Shown here piece after piece: positions 24,655-37,918 of a DNA stretch of 60,000 nucleotides. The stretch is from positions 155,664 to 215,663 of the forward strand of contig NW_019775303.1 of assembly GCF_001039355.2 (NCBI RefSeq). The letters are read 5' to 3'. The DNA is from Lingula anatina (lineage: Eukaryota > Brachiopoda > Lingulata > Lingulida > Lingulidae). The translations under genes were made by a program, and so were the position numbers. Numbering within the stretch: position 1 is the stretch's first letter; every line of letters starts with the position of its first letter. Below the pieces are notes generated by a model that saw nothing but the letters and a program-made list of their open reading frames with translations, was not told where the DNA came from and did no database searches.

Positions 24655-27232
24655 TCAACCAATATCAATACCAAGTTGTTTAGCAAAAAGCTGGAATGCA
24701 GTCAGCTTAAGTCTAGCAAAAGAGTGATAACATTTTGTGTTAGCGATGTACACATACCCAAGTTCTTTCAGTTTATTGGCCAGCTCCTCTGGTGTTAAGT
24801 CATTATCTTCAGACAGTAGCACAGCTGCAACACCAGCCTATGAAAATATTATAGATTTCAACTTGGAGTGTTTAGAAAATTCTCCCAAAATGTTAGTGTG
24901 TATCTGGATATATAGAAATAATTAGTACTGAGATTTTTCACATAATTAGAGCAAGTATAGGCATATAAGTGTAAAATGCGATGTCAGAAATTCACTTACC
25001 ACATGAGGAGATGACATAGATGTTCCTAAATATAAGACAAAACATATTGACATAATTATAACCAAATACTATAGGGAATATATGCATCAGACACAAAAAA
25101 GTACTAACCAAGAGGTAATTGAGTCTGTTACAAAACTTATTGTTTTATACATGTGCTGTCTTATAAGGCCCATCTTTCTTTTCATTTTGTAAAATAATTA
25201 AAACACTTAATATCAGTGCTATAACAATACACACTTTTTGAGTAAAACTCTTATCACCTGCATCTATCAGCATTGTTGTCGCCATGCACCTTCAGAGATA
25301 ACACGATAAGTGGAAAACCATTTTTTCTGGCTTTAAACTTACAGAACTGATGAATGTTAGTAAAATAAAGGTCAAGTTTATTGACCATTTTTCCCAAAGT
25401 TTTACATATATATTGTTTTGTTTTGTTTTTCTTATTTTCCTTTCTTTTTCCAGAATGTATGTAATACAAATAATTTATTATTTAAGCTATTGCCTTTAAA
25501 CTTACTTAACTGTTGAATATTAGTAAACAAAGTGTGGGGAATCCCCTTTAAGACCATCCCAGGCCCCCACATTACATTAAATACGTAACTTTTTATGATA
25601 AAACCCTAGGGGTTTGGGCTGAATAGGCTCATATCTTTGGATAACGCTACGTATCTGTAATGCTGCAGAGATTCCCAGGTGCCATGTCTTAAACTCTGCA
25701 CACGGAAAAGAATGAAACGACTCCATGTTCTAACTTCAACAGAATATATTTTGCTACACTAATAGCTACATGGTACAAGCCTCTCTCTCTTCTATCCAGT
25801 CCTCTTTTAGATTTAAGTTCACAGATTTTATGCTAAACTTTATCAACTAAATTGTCAACCACATAACTTAAAAACTGATTGGTTACTTCAGACACAAGTC
25901 CACCCCCTCATATTGGGCACCTCCAATAACTCCCATGTAATCAAGCTCTAACAGATTACTGGCTTCGAAACAGTATTATATGAAGCTACTTATACAACAT
26001 GACTTCCCATGTATGAGTTTTATGAAACAATGACTTCCTCTGATTGAATTAATACAACATTATGTATGAAAGTTTTAAAAGTACTAATTACACTTTTTCT
26101 GTACTGTGGTTCCTGACAAAGGGTAGAGTTAGAAAATTGGATTGCATTTTTCAAAAAGTCATCCTGTAATTTTTTTTCAGCATGTATGTAATACAGTTAG
26201 CATAAGTAGAGGAAAAACTGGTTGACCCATTGTCTTCAAACTTACAGGACTTGTGAATATATATGACAAAAATACAGGCCAAAACTTAATTATTTGAATG
26301 TCTGTTACCTTTGGTATAAAATCAAAATTTGGTGATGATAATGCCATTAACCATTATGTAATATTGCTTTTAATATGAAATTGTGGTATGAATCAATATT
26401 GGTGTTTATGCTCACAAATGGCTCAAGATCACAAATGGCAATTATTGCAGTCTTAATGGATAAGATAAAGCAAATCCTAACATACTGAACAACCTTTTGC
26501 TAAAAAAAGAACAGTAGAAGGTAACTATAAAAAAAAACAATGAAGACAACTATAAGGTACAAAAAGTACAATTAATTAAAAAATACACACCTGATATTGT
26601 TTTAGTTGCTGAGTCTCCATCAATCCAAGTAGATTCAATGTTTAAACCCTATCCATTAAAGAAGAAATAAAGTTAATATGAGAGAAACATTCAAAATAGT
26701 ATTCACAGAACACAGTCTTAATGCTGGACATAAATATTGTGTGGAAGGCCTGCAGGTGTTTTCTGTTTCATTGAGATATTGATCAAAATCAACTATCTGC
26801 TTCCTTTTTTAACTGAAACTGAAAGATGCTTTCAACATTTATTTTTTTCCATCAATTTTGACAACAGTCAAGTTATTAGTTTCAAATATCATTAAGCATG
26901 TTAGATGGAGTTACCAATTTGCTACATGGCTTTCCTGACTGTCTTGAAGCATAATCATCTATCTTAGCGTACTGAGTCATCTCATATTCTTACCGGAGCA
27001 TAGATGTCATTACATTTCCCCCAATTTGAGAAATAGCATGAAGAGTCATTTATGTCAGTGCATCCAACAGTGACCCTGAAAGGAAATGTTTTGTATTTTA
27101 AATTCTCTTGGTTTGTATTTGACAGATATGAGGGCACAAAATGATTCTGAATTTGTCAGAATAAAAAATGACAATTTTGTAATTTCATGATACCAACAGT
27201 CAAAATAAATTCCTAAGTTAAAGTTAATCTGT

Positions 27233-27274
<42 letters not shown>

Positions 27275-29577
27275 ACACACGTACACACACACACACACAC
27301 ACACACACAGATTCTTACGCATTTTCAGCACTAGCTGGTGAGTAATTGCAGGCATCAGCATTATCATTTCCAGCAGCTGCAACAAGAAGGACACCCTGAA
27401 ACAAGACAATTTTAATTTATAAAAATTGTAATCTGGGTTGGGTTCTGTAGTTGGTTTTAGCCTCCATCTCTAACCAAAATCAAGAGACAAGTGGGATCTG
27501 AGGCCAATGAGGTTACATGAGGTGACATTTTGCACTATATTTTTTTTTAAAAACTCAACATCAGCTTGATAGTCACTGTTGTGTAAGAACCAACAGATTT
27601 CAAAATCATGCACAGTAGCGTATAATTAACATCCAGAGATCTCGAAGGTTTTCATTGCCAAATATTGAAAAGGATCACATGGAAAAAGTTCTGAATTAAT
27701 TAATAATTTACAGTTAACATATGGGGCATTGCAATTTAAGTATTAAAACATCATCAAAACATGTTCAAATGGAAAAACAAAATAATCAGCCTCTTTAGAT
27801 ATGTCTTGAACAGCTATTTCCTTCACTCATGGTGACAAAATTAGTTTCAGGTGTTCAGTTTGACTACTTTGTCATTGTCACTATATATATTCTTACAAAT
27901 TGATTGTTCAAAATGATGGAAAAATCCTTATAAGCACTCAAATTTGTAAGTTGTATAAAATGCAAAAATCATAACCATTTCAAGATGAAATGGCAGCAAC
28001 ATGTATAGGTAACACTATTGGATCAGAGGGCTTACCGCGGCAAACATGGAGTCTACAGCTTCATTCATTGCAAGAGTAAAGCCGCCTCCCAAGGACATGC
28101 TGAAATTAACAAATAAAGCTGTGTTACATAGCTTGTTCCAAAAGAAATTCAAACTGAATAAGTTAATAGATGAATTATACCACCAGTATATTATAACATT
28201 GTAACAAGTTTTGGTGGTTCTACTATGCCAGAGTAACTTCTAAAACCCTTTTGCAACCTTTTTGCAACATTTTTAGACTAATTAGTGGACTAAATTATCT
28301 CCAAACATACATGCAAGGTTTCATACTTGACTTATATAAGAATGTCATCCTTTGCAGTATGATTTTACAATTTGTTTTTCTTGAAAGACCCTTAGAGATG
28401 TTCTAGCTGTTGGTTTTTCATATCCCTTAAAAGTAATCTATATATGTGCATGATTTTCACCAGCAAAACAAATTTTCCTTTTTTCAACTCATTAATAATT
28501 GCAAGTGGTCTCTTCATTTAAATTTGATGTTTTATTCCATTTTTAAATAATTTAGACTGACCAGTCATTCAGAACAACACCTGCCTAACATTAACGATAC
28601 AGTTGCTAGGCAGTCTTGTTTCTATGTACTTCACAACACAAGAAAATGTTACATTCTTTGTGTCATGGCCTTGTACCCTGTAGACTATTACATTTGTGAA
28701 GTGTAAAGTTGTTCACTTCACATAAAGCTATTATTCAAGGAGTTTCGTCGTCTTTAAAATGACTGTTTTTTTTTTCAAAGAAAGACATAATTACTGTATC
28801 CTTTATTAAGTCAATCCATTTTGTTTAAAATGCATGTTAAAATCACATCTACTTGAAATTTGCATCTTTACTAAGAATAACCAAGTTTTGATAACTTATA
28901 CAATGTATCTATTCAGTGCCAACAAATGTGGCATCAGCTCTTTCACTGAGTTCATCAATGAAGCATTACAAAAATACAAGGCTGATTTTTAGTCAAAAAA
29001 ACATTACATAATTTTATGTCTCCTCTCTCTCAAATTAATAATTACCAAAAATATTCACACCATCATCCAAGTAAACAAACAACAGGGAATTTGACGTTGA
29101 CAATTTGTCAATCAAGGCCAATTTTATTAGCTTAAATCTCACTAATTATTTGTATTGAAAATTAAATTATTAGACTTTTTCTACTTGCATCACCATATTT
29201 TCCAAATTATCAACTTAAAAAGAGTGACACACCCCACATAGCACAAAGGAAGCTGGCACACCAGTCAGGATGTCTTAATTCATGTAGAAAGTCTGTCACA
29301 TGTTCCAAATACATGTATTTAGCATACATTGAGTTGTCTTGTTTCAGAATATTATGGTTGTAATAATTATTAATTATATGCAATGCAAAAAATATCCCCT
29401 AAATTCATGTAAAATTCAAAAATTTTATTGGGAAAATTCATAGGGGAAATGAACTCTGCTTCATTCTTTTACTTACTTTGCAATAGATGTTTTCTTTCCT
29501 GCTTTCTGGTGCTCCTTTACAACCCATTCCATACCTTTAATAACACCCCTGGAATAGATGTACAAACGTGTGGACTA

Positions 29578-29640
<63 letters not shown>

Positions 29641-30575
29641 CAGACAGCCTCAATAATCTGGCCCACGTCTGGCCCAGATCTGGCAACGTCTGGCAATATC
29701 TGGGCCAGATTTTGCCAGACACTTGCCAGATCTGGGCCAAGTCTGGCAAAGTCTGGCATTTATGCCACATTTTGCCAGACACTTGCCAGATCTGGGCCAA
29801 GTCTGGCAAAGTCTGGCATTTACGCCACATTTTGCCAGATGCTGCCCAGACTTGGGCCAGATATGGTACTTTCATTTTCAATTTTTATTTTCTATTTATT
29901 TATTTTTTATTGACCAGTGAGCTGAATGCATTGAACTGACGTCATTTGATAAATTTTGATTTAATTTATCTCTCTCTTTTTTCTTCAAAGTCNTATATAT
30001 TATGCATTTGCTGCATTAAAATTGACTAGTGTAAACAGATATCTGTGTGTAGTATGCAAAGACTTAAAGCAATTTACTGGATATCATTCTAAAACCACAT
30101 ACTATTATATGGACTTCCAACCATATTTCCCAAACCATGCCTCTACAGAAAGTATCGTTGTAAGTTTCAATGTCAATAACCTATTAACAGCAATCCCACA
30201 TAACATGGGCTTTTATAGGAATACAGTTCTGGTTGGAAAAAATTTCCTCAATGCATATCCAAAAATTAAAATGATTTAATCACGAATTTTAATTTTGTTT
30301 TTTTTGACAGCTTTAAGTTACAAATTTGATACTGCTCAAAAGAATTTAGGGAACAGTTAAAAAAGCGGACATTAAAAAAGAACATTTACTGTTCAATAAC
30401 TAAAATGTAAAAATGATAATTGTTAACAATTGATTTAGTGAATCTTGCCTTGTGTTTACATTTCACTATTAAGTACCATTATGCAAATAAGCATAAAAAG
30501 GAATTGGGGGAGGGCAAGAATCAAATTCACAGCTTAAATATTCATTTCAGTATCATATGTGTCTGCCTCTTGAAA

Positions 30576-30629
<54 letters not shown>

Positions 30630-33600
30630 TTCACAAACTTTCTAACTATAGGCATTAGATTATATCCAGAGAAAAGACTTGAAAAACTAAAACATCATTG
30701 TTAGGTATATTTGTTTTGGTCACAATTTTTATCGATTGTTAATTTCTAGTATAAACAAGAGAGAGACAGAGAGAGGGGAGCTTACGTATTTGAACCAAAG
30801 CCATTTGCATTAAGTACTTGTACGGCTATCGCTGTTGCTCTTTTGGCAATGCCATAGTGTTGGCCTATAATTGTACCTGAATAATAATATAAAAAGGAAA
30901 GTCATGCGTGCGTGCAAGGATGTGTACGAATTCCCAAAGCGTGGGCACCACAAAATTCTCCTTTAAAACTTTCTCAATGTGATAGTACTTATATATAAAA
31001 TTCACAACCGAAAATAAGTTAAATGACACACTTTCTGGCTTTCAGTAGAATACACAGAAGCTGGTGATTATATGAGTACGCTGGATAATACTGTACAAGG
31101 CTACATCCCTACAGGTTCTTGCGGCAATACAAAGTATCTGTACCCCCCCCCCCCCCCCCCCCCACCCCACCCCCCGCATCGATACTCCCGCGCACTGTTA
31201 CTTCCCCTACAGCTCATAGAATCCCTCCCAGCAAACAAAGAACGTTATCATAACGTTACCATAACGTTTAAATAACCAAAAACACGTTATGGTAACGTTA
31301 TAGTATCGTTCTGTGTTTACTGAGCTCGACTTTGGTTAAAATGCAAACACCATTCTTGATTTTAAAAGCTTCCTGTGAAACGATTTTTTTTTTGTCAAAA
31401 GTGGCCCCCTTGGAACCAATAAGTGACATTTTATTCGAAATCTGGTGGAAAAATAAGGAAACAATTACTTAAATTGGTCTGCTTTGTAACTTAGAACAAA
31501 GTCTTTCTGTCATGTAAGACTTTTTTGTGCAGCTCGACCGTACAGCTCTTTGTGATTTTTAAGAAATGTCTGGATACTTCATTTCGTTCTGGAGAAATAC
31601 TATACCTGCAACATGAGTTCCATGGCCGTTTAAATCTTCTTCGGTGTCTGGATCCATAACCGTGCTTGTTCCCTTGAAATTTTAATGAAGATCGCATAAC
31701 AGTAAGCAGAAATATAAAAGCAAATCTAGTTTATAATAGATTAATGCTAAAGAAGCACAGAAGACTATTTTTCAGCATGATCAGTATCGAAGTACATTAC
31801 ATTAGCAACAAAGTTAAGAATTTTAAGTTCACCGTCATTTGAAAATTACTTAGGTCTGTGTCAACAGTACCGAATGTGAAGGACCTACCCATTTAGCTTG
31901 TTGTTCGCCATTGTACGTAAAATCTTCATGGGTTGTCCTTATTCCCCTAAAAAATCAATAACATTTTCTAGAAATAAAGCTTGTTTCAAGTTAGTGATAA
32001 GCTAACAGATGGAGGGCTTTTTCCATAAAGAGACCGAAAGCACAAAGATGCAGTATGTCTTCAGAAGGACACAATTCAAAAGGGCTTAAGTTCTGGAGAA
32101 ATTGAATACAATTTTTATTTTGTCACTATACTAAGGGATCATCACTAAAGGTTTAAAATTTGTTTTTAATAAACCAAAATGAAAAGAAAAAAATACAGTG
32201 CAGTGTTTTCCGAGAATTTACAGATGCTTTTTATGATAGAAGGCAACAAAACAAAATGATATATACTTAGGCTTCATTCACATGCAATGTCTATTTTCTA
32301 AATTCTATTTTCTATTCGCGGTATGTCTTATGATCACGGTCTGTGCCCTGAATCTCCCGCGGCGTAATTACTGGCAGCTTATAGTAACTGGCTCGCGCTG
32401 CCAGTAATTACGCCGCGGGAGATTCAGGGCACAGACCGTGATCATAAGACATACCGCGAATAGAAAATAGATTTTTAGAAAATAGACATTCCATGTGAAC
32501 GAAGCCTTAATATAAAATGTCTTACGTATCGATCACATAAACAGTTACGTCTTGTCCACCAGTAGTGTCTGTAAAATGAAATAATCTGAATTATTTGAAA
32601 GGGAAGGGATAGGCCCCTATTTCAGAAAACTTAAAATTTCACCTTGATGAGAATGAATTGCTACGTATGTTCAAAGTAAACAAGAAAAATTATGCTTTTA
32701 AGTCGCTTCTTTATACTATAATAAGGAACCAGTGAAGTTCTGAAAGTTTGAACAGATTTTGTCCGTTGAAGTGTAATTTAAAATAGACGTTAAAATAGCT
32801 GTAAATTCTTTATCTGACCATGTTCATATAATAAATCTGGATTGAGCTCTTTCCAGTCAGAGTCAGAGTCTGATTCCGGGTCCGAGTCAGGGATCAAGGT
32901 TGAGGTGCGTGCCAAACCCTGGAAATTATAAAAGTACTTTGAAATATTTTACAATTTCAACGCCAGCAAATATCCAACCAAACTGTGTACTACATACAAG
33001 TCCATTTAAAACTCAAGTGCAACTCAGTGTGATTCATCGGATTTTTGTTTGTTTGTCTGTTTGTTTTTATTATTATATAGAAAGGATTATGAAGTCGCGG
33101 CTGAAGTTGGAGCCACTCAAACTTTGCAAGCAAGGACAAACGGTGCCCCTGGCATGCGCGTTGGAAGTCTAAGGGACCATTCCCACAGATATTTGGATTG
33201 ATCTATCTCCCTGGGGAGTCTCACTAAATTGCAATCAACGTAACCGGCTTAAATGTCTGTCACGCCTAGTAAAGCTGTTAGGGGGTAATTATCTATCAAT
33301 CTAAGTATGGGAACCCAGTCTAAGCGTCCACGTGCACTGCGCTGTGGATGGTCCAGATGGTACGTTGGGATTTATTTCCTTGTTCACTTAGGCATTACGA
33401 AAATAAACATTATCCTGCTCTCCCATAATGTTGTTGCAACCAAAGAGGGTCAGGGGGATCCTGACATTTTGATTTCAAACAAAACAATTTAAAGCCAAAC
33501 GTTGCCACCAAATTGTGATTGACAACCTTGTCGTCAACCATGCCATTTTCATTATGATATCCTACTTGGTTATGGAGTTACGTCAGAAACCGGTGTAACG

Positions 33601-36600
33601 AAACTGAAGGTCCGTGTTAATTACAATGGTTAGGGTTAGCCTGACCTAAATGGGTCAAAAGCTAGGGCGAGACTTGCCTGTACAAATGAATGAGAAAAAA
33701 ACTCTCTATCATGGGGGACTCTAGCTGTGTCACATTACAACGGTCACTGTGTCACACCAAAACACAGGATTGGCATGGCATGGAAAATAAAGTAACAAAA
33801 GACAGGGTTTGTAGGCTTGCTCTTTTAGTGTTTATTTTAATGCAGTAAATTGAAGATATGTGTTTCACGTAAAAGAAACGGGAAAAACTATTATGTAGAA
33901 TAAAGACCTTTATAGCACCGATACCCCCAATTAATGAAGTTGATATATACATTATGTATAGACTTGAAATTTAATATGGAATACTTTTCCAAATTATTTT
34001 TCTCTGATTTTCCTATTCTTCTCACTGATTAATGAAAAGAATAAACCCCTGGGAGATGGATCGACCCTGTTTGACCGATCTAGGTATGGGAACCCAGTCA
34101 AAGCAGCAAAGAAGTATATTTAGCGACCTCAAGTTATAAAATAACCATTAAAAGCATTATTTGAATCTTCATATTTTCCAAATTAACAACTGTTAAAGAG
34201 TTACACGCCCCACAAAGAACACATCTGTCAGTGTCTAGCCACTACAATAGTTAGTATAGGGCGTCTATCTACAAAGTAACAAATAATCCTTATAACAATT
34301 TTAATATTAAAATATAAGGTATATTATCGAACTTGAGTATTCGGCTGATCATTGTTAGGACCACGTATTAATTAAGCTACTGGTAAGTCTGTTGCTGATT
34401 ATGCATATTTTGAGTGCACGTGCAAGAACATTACCACGCAGATCCCTCTTTCCTTACTGTAATTTTGTTTAAAATCCCAATTTAAGATATGGTAACCCCT
34501 CTTACGTCTATGGAAACATCCTAACTTGTTATTAAAAAACTGCCGGCACGCACTGGCCAAGGAAGTGATGACTATTTATAAGATTTAAAAGAAATGGCGT
34601 TTAAAATGGAAGAACACGAATACAGTATTTCGAATGAATGAGATTCATGAACTTGTTGATTTTTAAGAAGAAATTAGCAAAGCCAAAGGTAATTCGTTTG
34701 CGTTATCTGTAATACAGTATGGTTTTGAGGCACTAGCACTCATCCCCTAGTACTTACACACTTACCCAAGGAGCGCCTTTTTGTTCCGCACATGAAAATG
34801 CCTTAACCTGCATATTTGGCTCGACGTACTTCACAATTGGGTCGCTACGTACATGTTCTAGATGGCTAAAGAACAAGAAACAAAGCCATAAGTTAGTTCA
34901 CCATCCATTTTCAATAACCTTGGTAGTGGAATTGTGTTCTTAAGAGTAGGCATATTCAGTGTAATGATAAGTTATGTATATAGTGTTTTTACACAGGAGT
35001 CTTACAGGACAGAAGGTGTCAAAAGTATTCAATTCAGACATGTTACAACCATCTCCTATAATACAATCGTCATTACAGTTATAGATGAATTTCTTTATCG
35101 CAGAAAAAAATAATTTCTATTGACATTTTTGTAGATGGTGGTGTTAATATGATCACAAATCTTTTTTCGTATATCCCTTTGTGTAATATCTGCATTGTTA
35201 AAACGTAATGAAGTTAACTGCAATTTGCACAAACCACTTTAGTTGTAGGGGAGACCAGGGCTAGTTGGTCGAGTTAGATATTTTGGCCTTGTAGAGTCAA
35301 CTGGGGATGAGTTATAACAACAAAACCGGTTTTAGAACAAGAAGCAAGGTCTTAGCTACAAATGTAACCTCATAATTTTGCAAATATAATGCCAAATGGC
35401 TCACAATTTGACAAAACCACATGGTTGGCACCTATACTTTTAATAATACAGTTAGTCTTCCGTGTAAAAGCCACGAAGAGCATTTTAACAGATTTTAATT
35501 TAATTAAACTTTTTTTAGAGTCTGCTGAATTAGTAGTTCAAATGAGGCTGATTTATTGAGGTTTCTGTGCGTTACCTTCATTATTATGTGTTGAAAAAAA
35601 AAACATCACAAGAGTCCATATATTTATGAATCAATCTTGTTTTTTATTTAAAAACTAATAATGGTACAAAATAGGTTTTGGATGATTGAATATCAATTAT
35701 TAACTCTTGTTTTAAAAGTAACTAAAATTTTCAACCTTAAACTGGTATTAATTTAACAAACTCTTGAGTTAGTTTTAATCTCCTGGTGTGCATTCTTCAT
35801 GTGACCAATTCAAATACATCTATGCAACACAAATCAATAATGGTGTAAATTTGGTTTTTAACGAATAATTAACTCTTGTTTTAGAAGTTACTAACAATTT
35901 CAACTTTTATTCATTTCACAAATACGACTTTATTTTAACAATGAACTATAGCTCAGTGATTTTAACAAACAACGGATCCACAATTATGACGCTTTCTTGG
36001 CACTGGATACGGTCACTTTACAAGATAATGTGATCATTTTTTAACGTCGTTACTTTTTCATGAATTGACGAAGGACCATCTTACCCCGTGGTCCAACTAG
36101 CCCCGGTCTACCCTATGCTGTCTCCCGAGATTTCAAATGAATTTTTGTCTAAGAAACCTATTGATCACAGGATAAAGATGTGAGAATAATATGCTTACTG
36201 ACATACTGATATTTACAGAAAAAGAGTAATTATCTAAAACATGTATATATTTTCAGTATCTGTAGTAAAAGTTGGAATGTATACAACCATCTCACGTATT
36301 GCATTTATTAAAAACTGAGAAAAGTTATGACTTCTCCGTTAACTTGCACTTAAGCTACGCCATTAAAATGCAACTTGATAGAAAAACATATATACCCCTA
36401 CCTCTTGTTTGCGGCTTTTACTCCATACCCTCGAAATTTCCCAATGACGAAGTCGGACGTGGTATGCAGATGTGTTGGCAGAGTTTTCATGTGCTTCAGG
36501 ACTAGAGCATAGAAATGTGTAACGAATATTCCAAAGTACAGGTAAGAAATTCTTGTAGTACTTCAAAATACAACATAAAACAGTTGCTTGTCCAACTCCC

Positions 36601-36809
36601 CCCCCTCCCAAAAAAATTGTTTGTTGCGTCCTAATAGTTTTACATATGTTTTTAATTGCGTTGGATAAACATAACGCTGGTTGTGTGGCACACTGCACAA
36701 GATTATTGACGTGAAATGCTCCATGAAATGATATCTGCTTTAATATCAAAATGTCGCGCCATTCACTCGTTCAAAATTACAGTTGATAACAGTTTCCAAG
36801 ATAATTTGT

Positions 36810-36871
<62 letters not shown>

Positions 36872-37918
36872 AATTTTCGGTTAATCATTTACTTTTTGCC
36901 GTCCCAGGTTCGTTGTTATCTTCGCCATTATATACCTCCAAGAGCACAAACAAGTACAATGAAGATAAAATAAGTCAAACATGGCAAAATTATAAGTCAT
37001 ATAAAGGTAATTATCCATAAAACTTCCTTTATTTCGCCTGCGAAAAAGTGGCTTTATGCCATTCTGCTAGAAGTTTTGCTTGACAGCCATATGGTTTTTG
37101 ATTGCAGTGTTTTAAGAGGTTGAAGGAAATGGGCTGCAATTTACTAAAATTAATTAGTATTTGGTAATGCTGAGCTCATTTTAAAGTATTCGAAATACAT
37201 ATAAAAAGTTTTAATGTATAAGTAAATCATTAACAATAAGCTAATCAATTATTTGATTATTTGAACAAAAACTACTGATTGCGAGTACCAGGTGTAAACT
37301 GGTCGCCTTCACTGTTATCAGTTGAAATTTAACTCTGTCAATCAATGATCTCTTCCTGCAATCTATAATTCAGTTTTCAAGTTTGATTTTCCTGGTTAAA
37401 AATACACACATTTTGTTCTATGTAAGTGATTCATATCAACTTTGGAGATTAATTTCAGTTTTCATATAAATGGGGTCTCATTGACATAACATGTACCTGC
37501 ATCTGATGAAGCACTTTCATTGAATACGACGATGTATTCATTTGGAATAGCAGTCTTGGAATATTCATTCATGATTGGCGCTGAAAAAATAATTGGATAT
37601 TAATTTATATTCAGGGGTTAGCCATTGGCAAAGATGGTTAACGAGGAGGTGCGGTGACTGTAAGATAAGAAGAAAGTGCATTAAATTTGATCTACTAGTA
37701 ATTTAATTAATAGTGGCTATTTATAACAAAACTGGTTAAGAATGTGATCCTTCTGGAGAGCAATACTTCTGTTGGCTGATTACTTTTAACGGAGGCGGAT
37801 ACATTGTTAGAATTAGCTGACGTTATAAGTGGGAAAATGAGCAAATCCTAAGAAAACCCTTACCTCTGTAAGCCGAGGTGTAGCACAGCACAGCCAAAAG
37901 AAACAAAATCGTCTTCAT
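24655..37918 (-). CDS. Secreted subtilisin-like serine protease, proteinase K type (peptidase S8A with I9 prodomain)
   Basis: Extracellular endopeptidase precursor. Seventeen exons (minus): 37864-37918, 37497-37580, 36402-36501, 34766-34865, 32819-32918, 32526-32568, 31889-31946, 31606-31672, 30786-30876, 29477-29548, 28036-28099, 27319-27395, 26994-27075, 26591-26648, 25000-25025, 24758-24837, 24655-24712. They sum to 1215 nt, 404 residues, with every phase consistent. Signal peptide MKTILFLLAVLCYTSAYR; inhibitor I9-type prodomain (NEYIVVF ... FVIGKFRGYGVKAA ... VKYVEPN); catalytic Asp in VYVIDTG; His in NGHGTHVAG; substrate/oxyanion segment SLGGGF and AAAGND; Ser in GTSMSSPHVAG. The triad is complete, so it should be active after prodomain removal. 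Exon 5 (GLARTS then an Asp/Ser-rich run) has the weakest donor, GTCAGA. Introns hold TA repeats and several inverted-repeat elements. The subfamily within animal proteinase K-like enzymes is not resolved. Confidence 0.93.
27237..27309. repeat. (CT)n-(AC)n compound microsatellite at a splice donor
   Basis: CT run about 27237-27270, then AC run about 27273-27309. On the transcribed (minus) strand this is a UG-repeat, then an AG-repeat, starting about 8 nt after the donor of subtilase exon 12 (27319). Confidence 0.9.
29581..29638. repeat. (TA)n microsatellite
   Basis: About 29 uninterrupted TA units in a subtilase intron, abutting the TCTGGC array. Similar TA runs occur at about 19969-19990, 30578-30627, 36812-36866, 42925-42966 and 44685-44745. 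TG repeats occur at about 46716-46755. All frames encoding Ile-Tyr or Cys-Val repeats are artefacts of these. Confidence 0.95.
29645..29880. repeat. TCTGGC-rich minisatellite with 60-bp unit
   Basis: Two consecutive 60-bp units (29701-29760 and 29761-29820) are identical from their ninth base, and a third partial unit follows. Units are built from TCTGGC/GCCAGA words, including CCAGATCTGG-like palindromes. Frames on both strands are open through it, which reflects the repeat period being a multiple of three. Confidence 0.9.
31142..31175. repeat. Poly-C tract
   Basis: Run of about 23 C, then C-rich sequence, in a subtilase intron. Length is likely unreliable in the assembly. Confidence 0.9.
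31229..31322. mobile_element. Small foldback with AACGTTA arms
   Basis: Outer arms CAGCAAACAAAGAACG and CGTTCTGTGTTTACTG are inverted copies. The inner arms repeat ATAACGTTACCATAACGT and its inverse. About 94 bp, in a subtilase intron. Confidence 0.7.
32267..32510. mobile_element. Near-perfect palindromic MITE
   Basis: About 244 bp. The left arm from TTAGGCTTCATTCACATG to TAATTACTGGCAGC is matched almost base for base by the right arm ending CATGTGAACGAAGCCTTAA. The central loop is about 18 nt. TTA/TAA flanks are possible target-site remnants. Lies between subtilase exons 6 and 7. Confidence 0.9.
33170..33322. mobile_element. Copy of the GGGACCATTCCCACAG family (shorter form)
   Basis: Starts AAGGGACCATTCCCACAG and ends GTATGGGAACCCAGTCTAA, with the GGCTTAAATGTCTGTCACGC core. 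About 153 bp; the second half of the long form is deleted. In a subtilase intron. Confidence 0.8.
34046..34100. mobile_element. Fragment of the GGGACCATTCCCACAG family
   Basis: TGGGAGATGGATCGACC ... GATCTAGGTATGGGAACCCAG: one end only. Confidence 0.6.
35246..36115. mobile_element. 870-bp terminal-inverted-repeat element
   Basis: Left end TAGGGGAGACCAGGGCTAG and right end CTAGCCCCGGTCTACCCTA are inverted copies of about 22 bp with two or three mismatches. The interior is AT-rich with a direct internal duplication (TTAACTCTTGTTTTA at about 35700 and 35870). No open frame, so non-autonomous. In the subtilase intron between exons 3 and 4. Confidence 0.75.

Noticed and set aside
24737-24925. 62-residue plus-strand frame
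   Set aside because: It is the antisense shadow of the last two subtilase exons, which fit the protease family and splice phases perfectly.
29537-29939. Long frames on both strands over the TCTGGC array and TA repeat
   Set aside because: Open only because the 60-bp period and the TA dinucleotide repeat lack stops; no homology or codon signal, and inside a protease intron.
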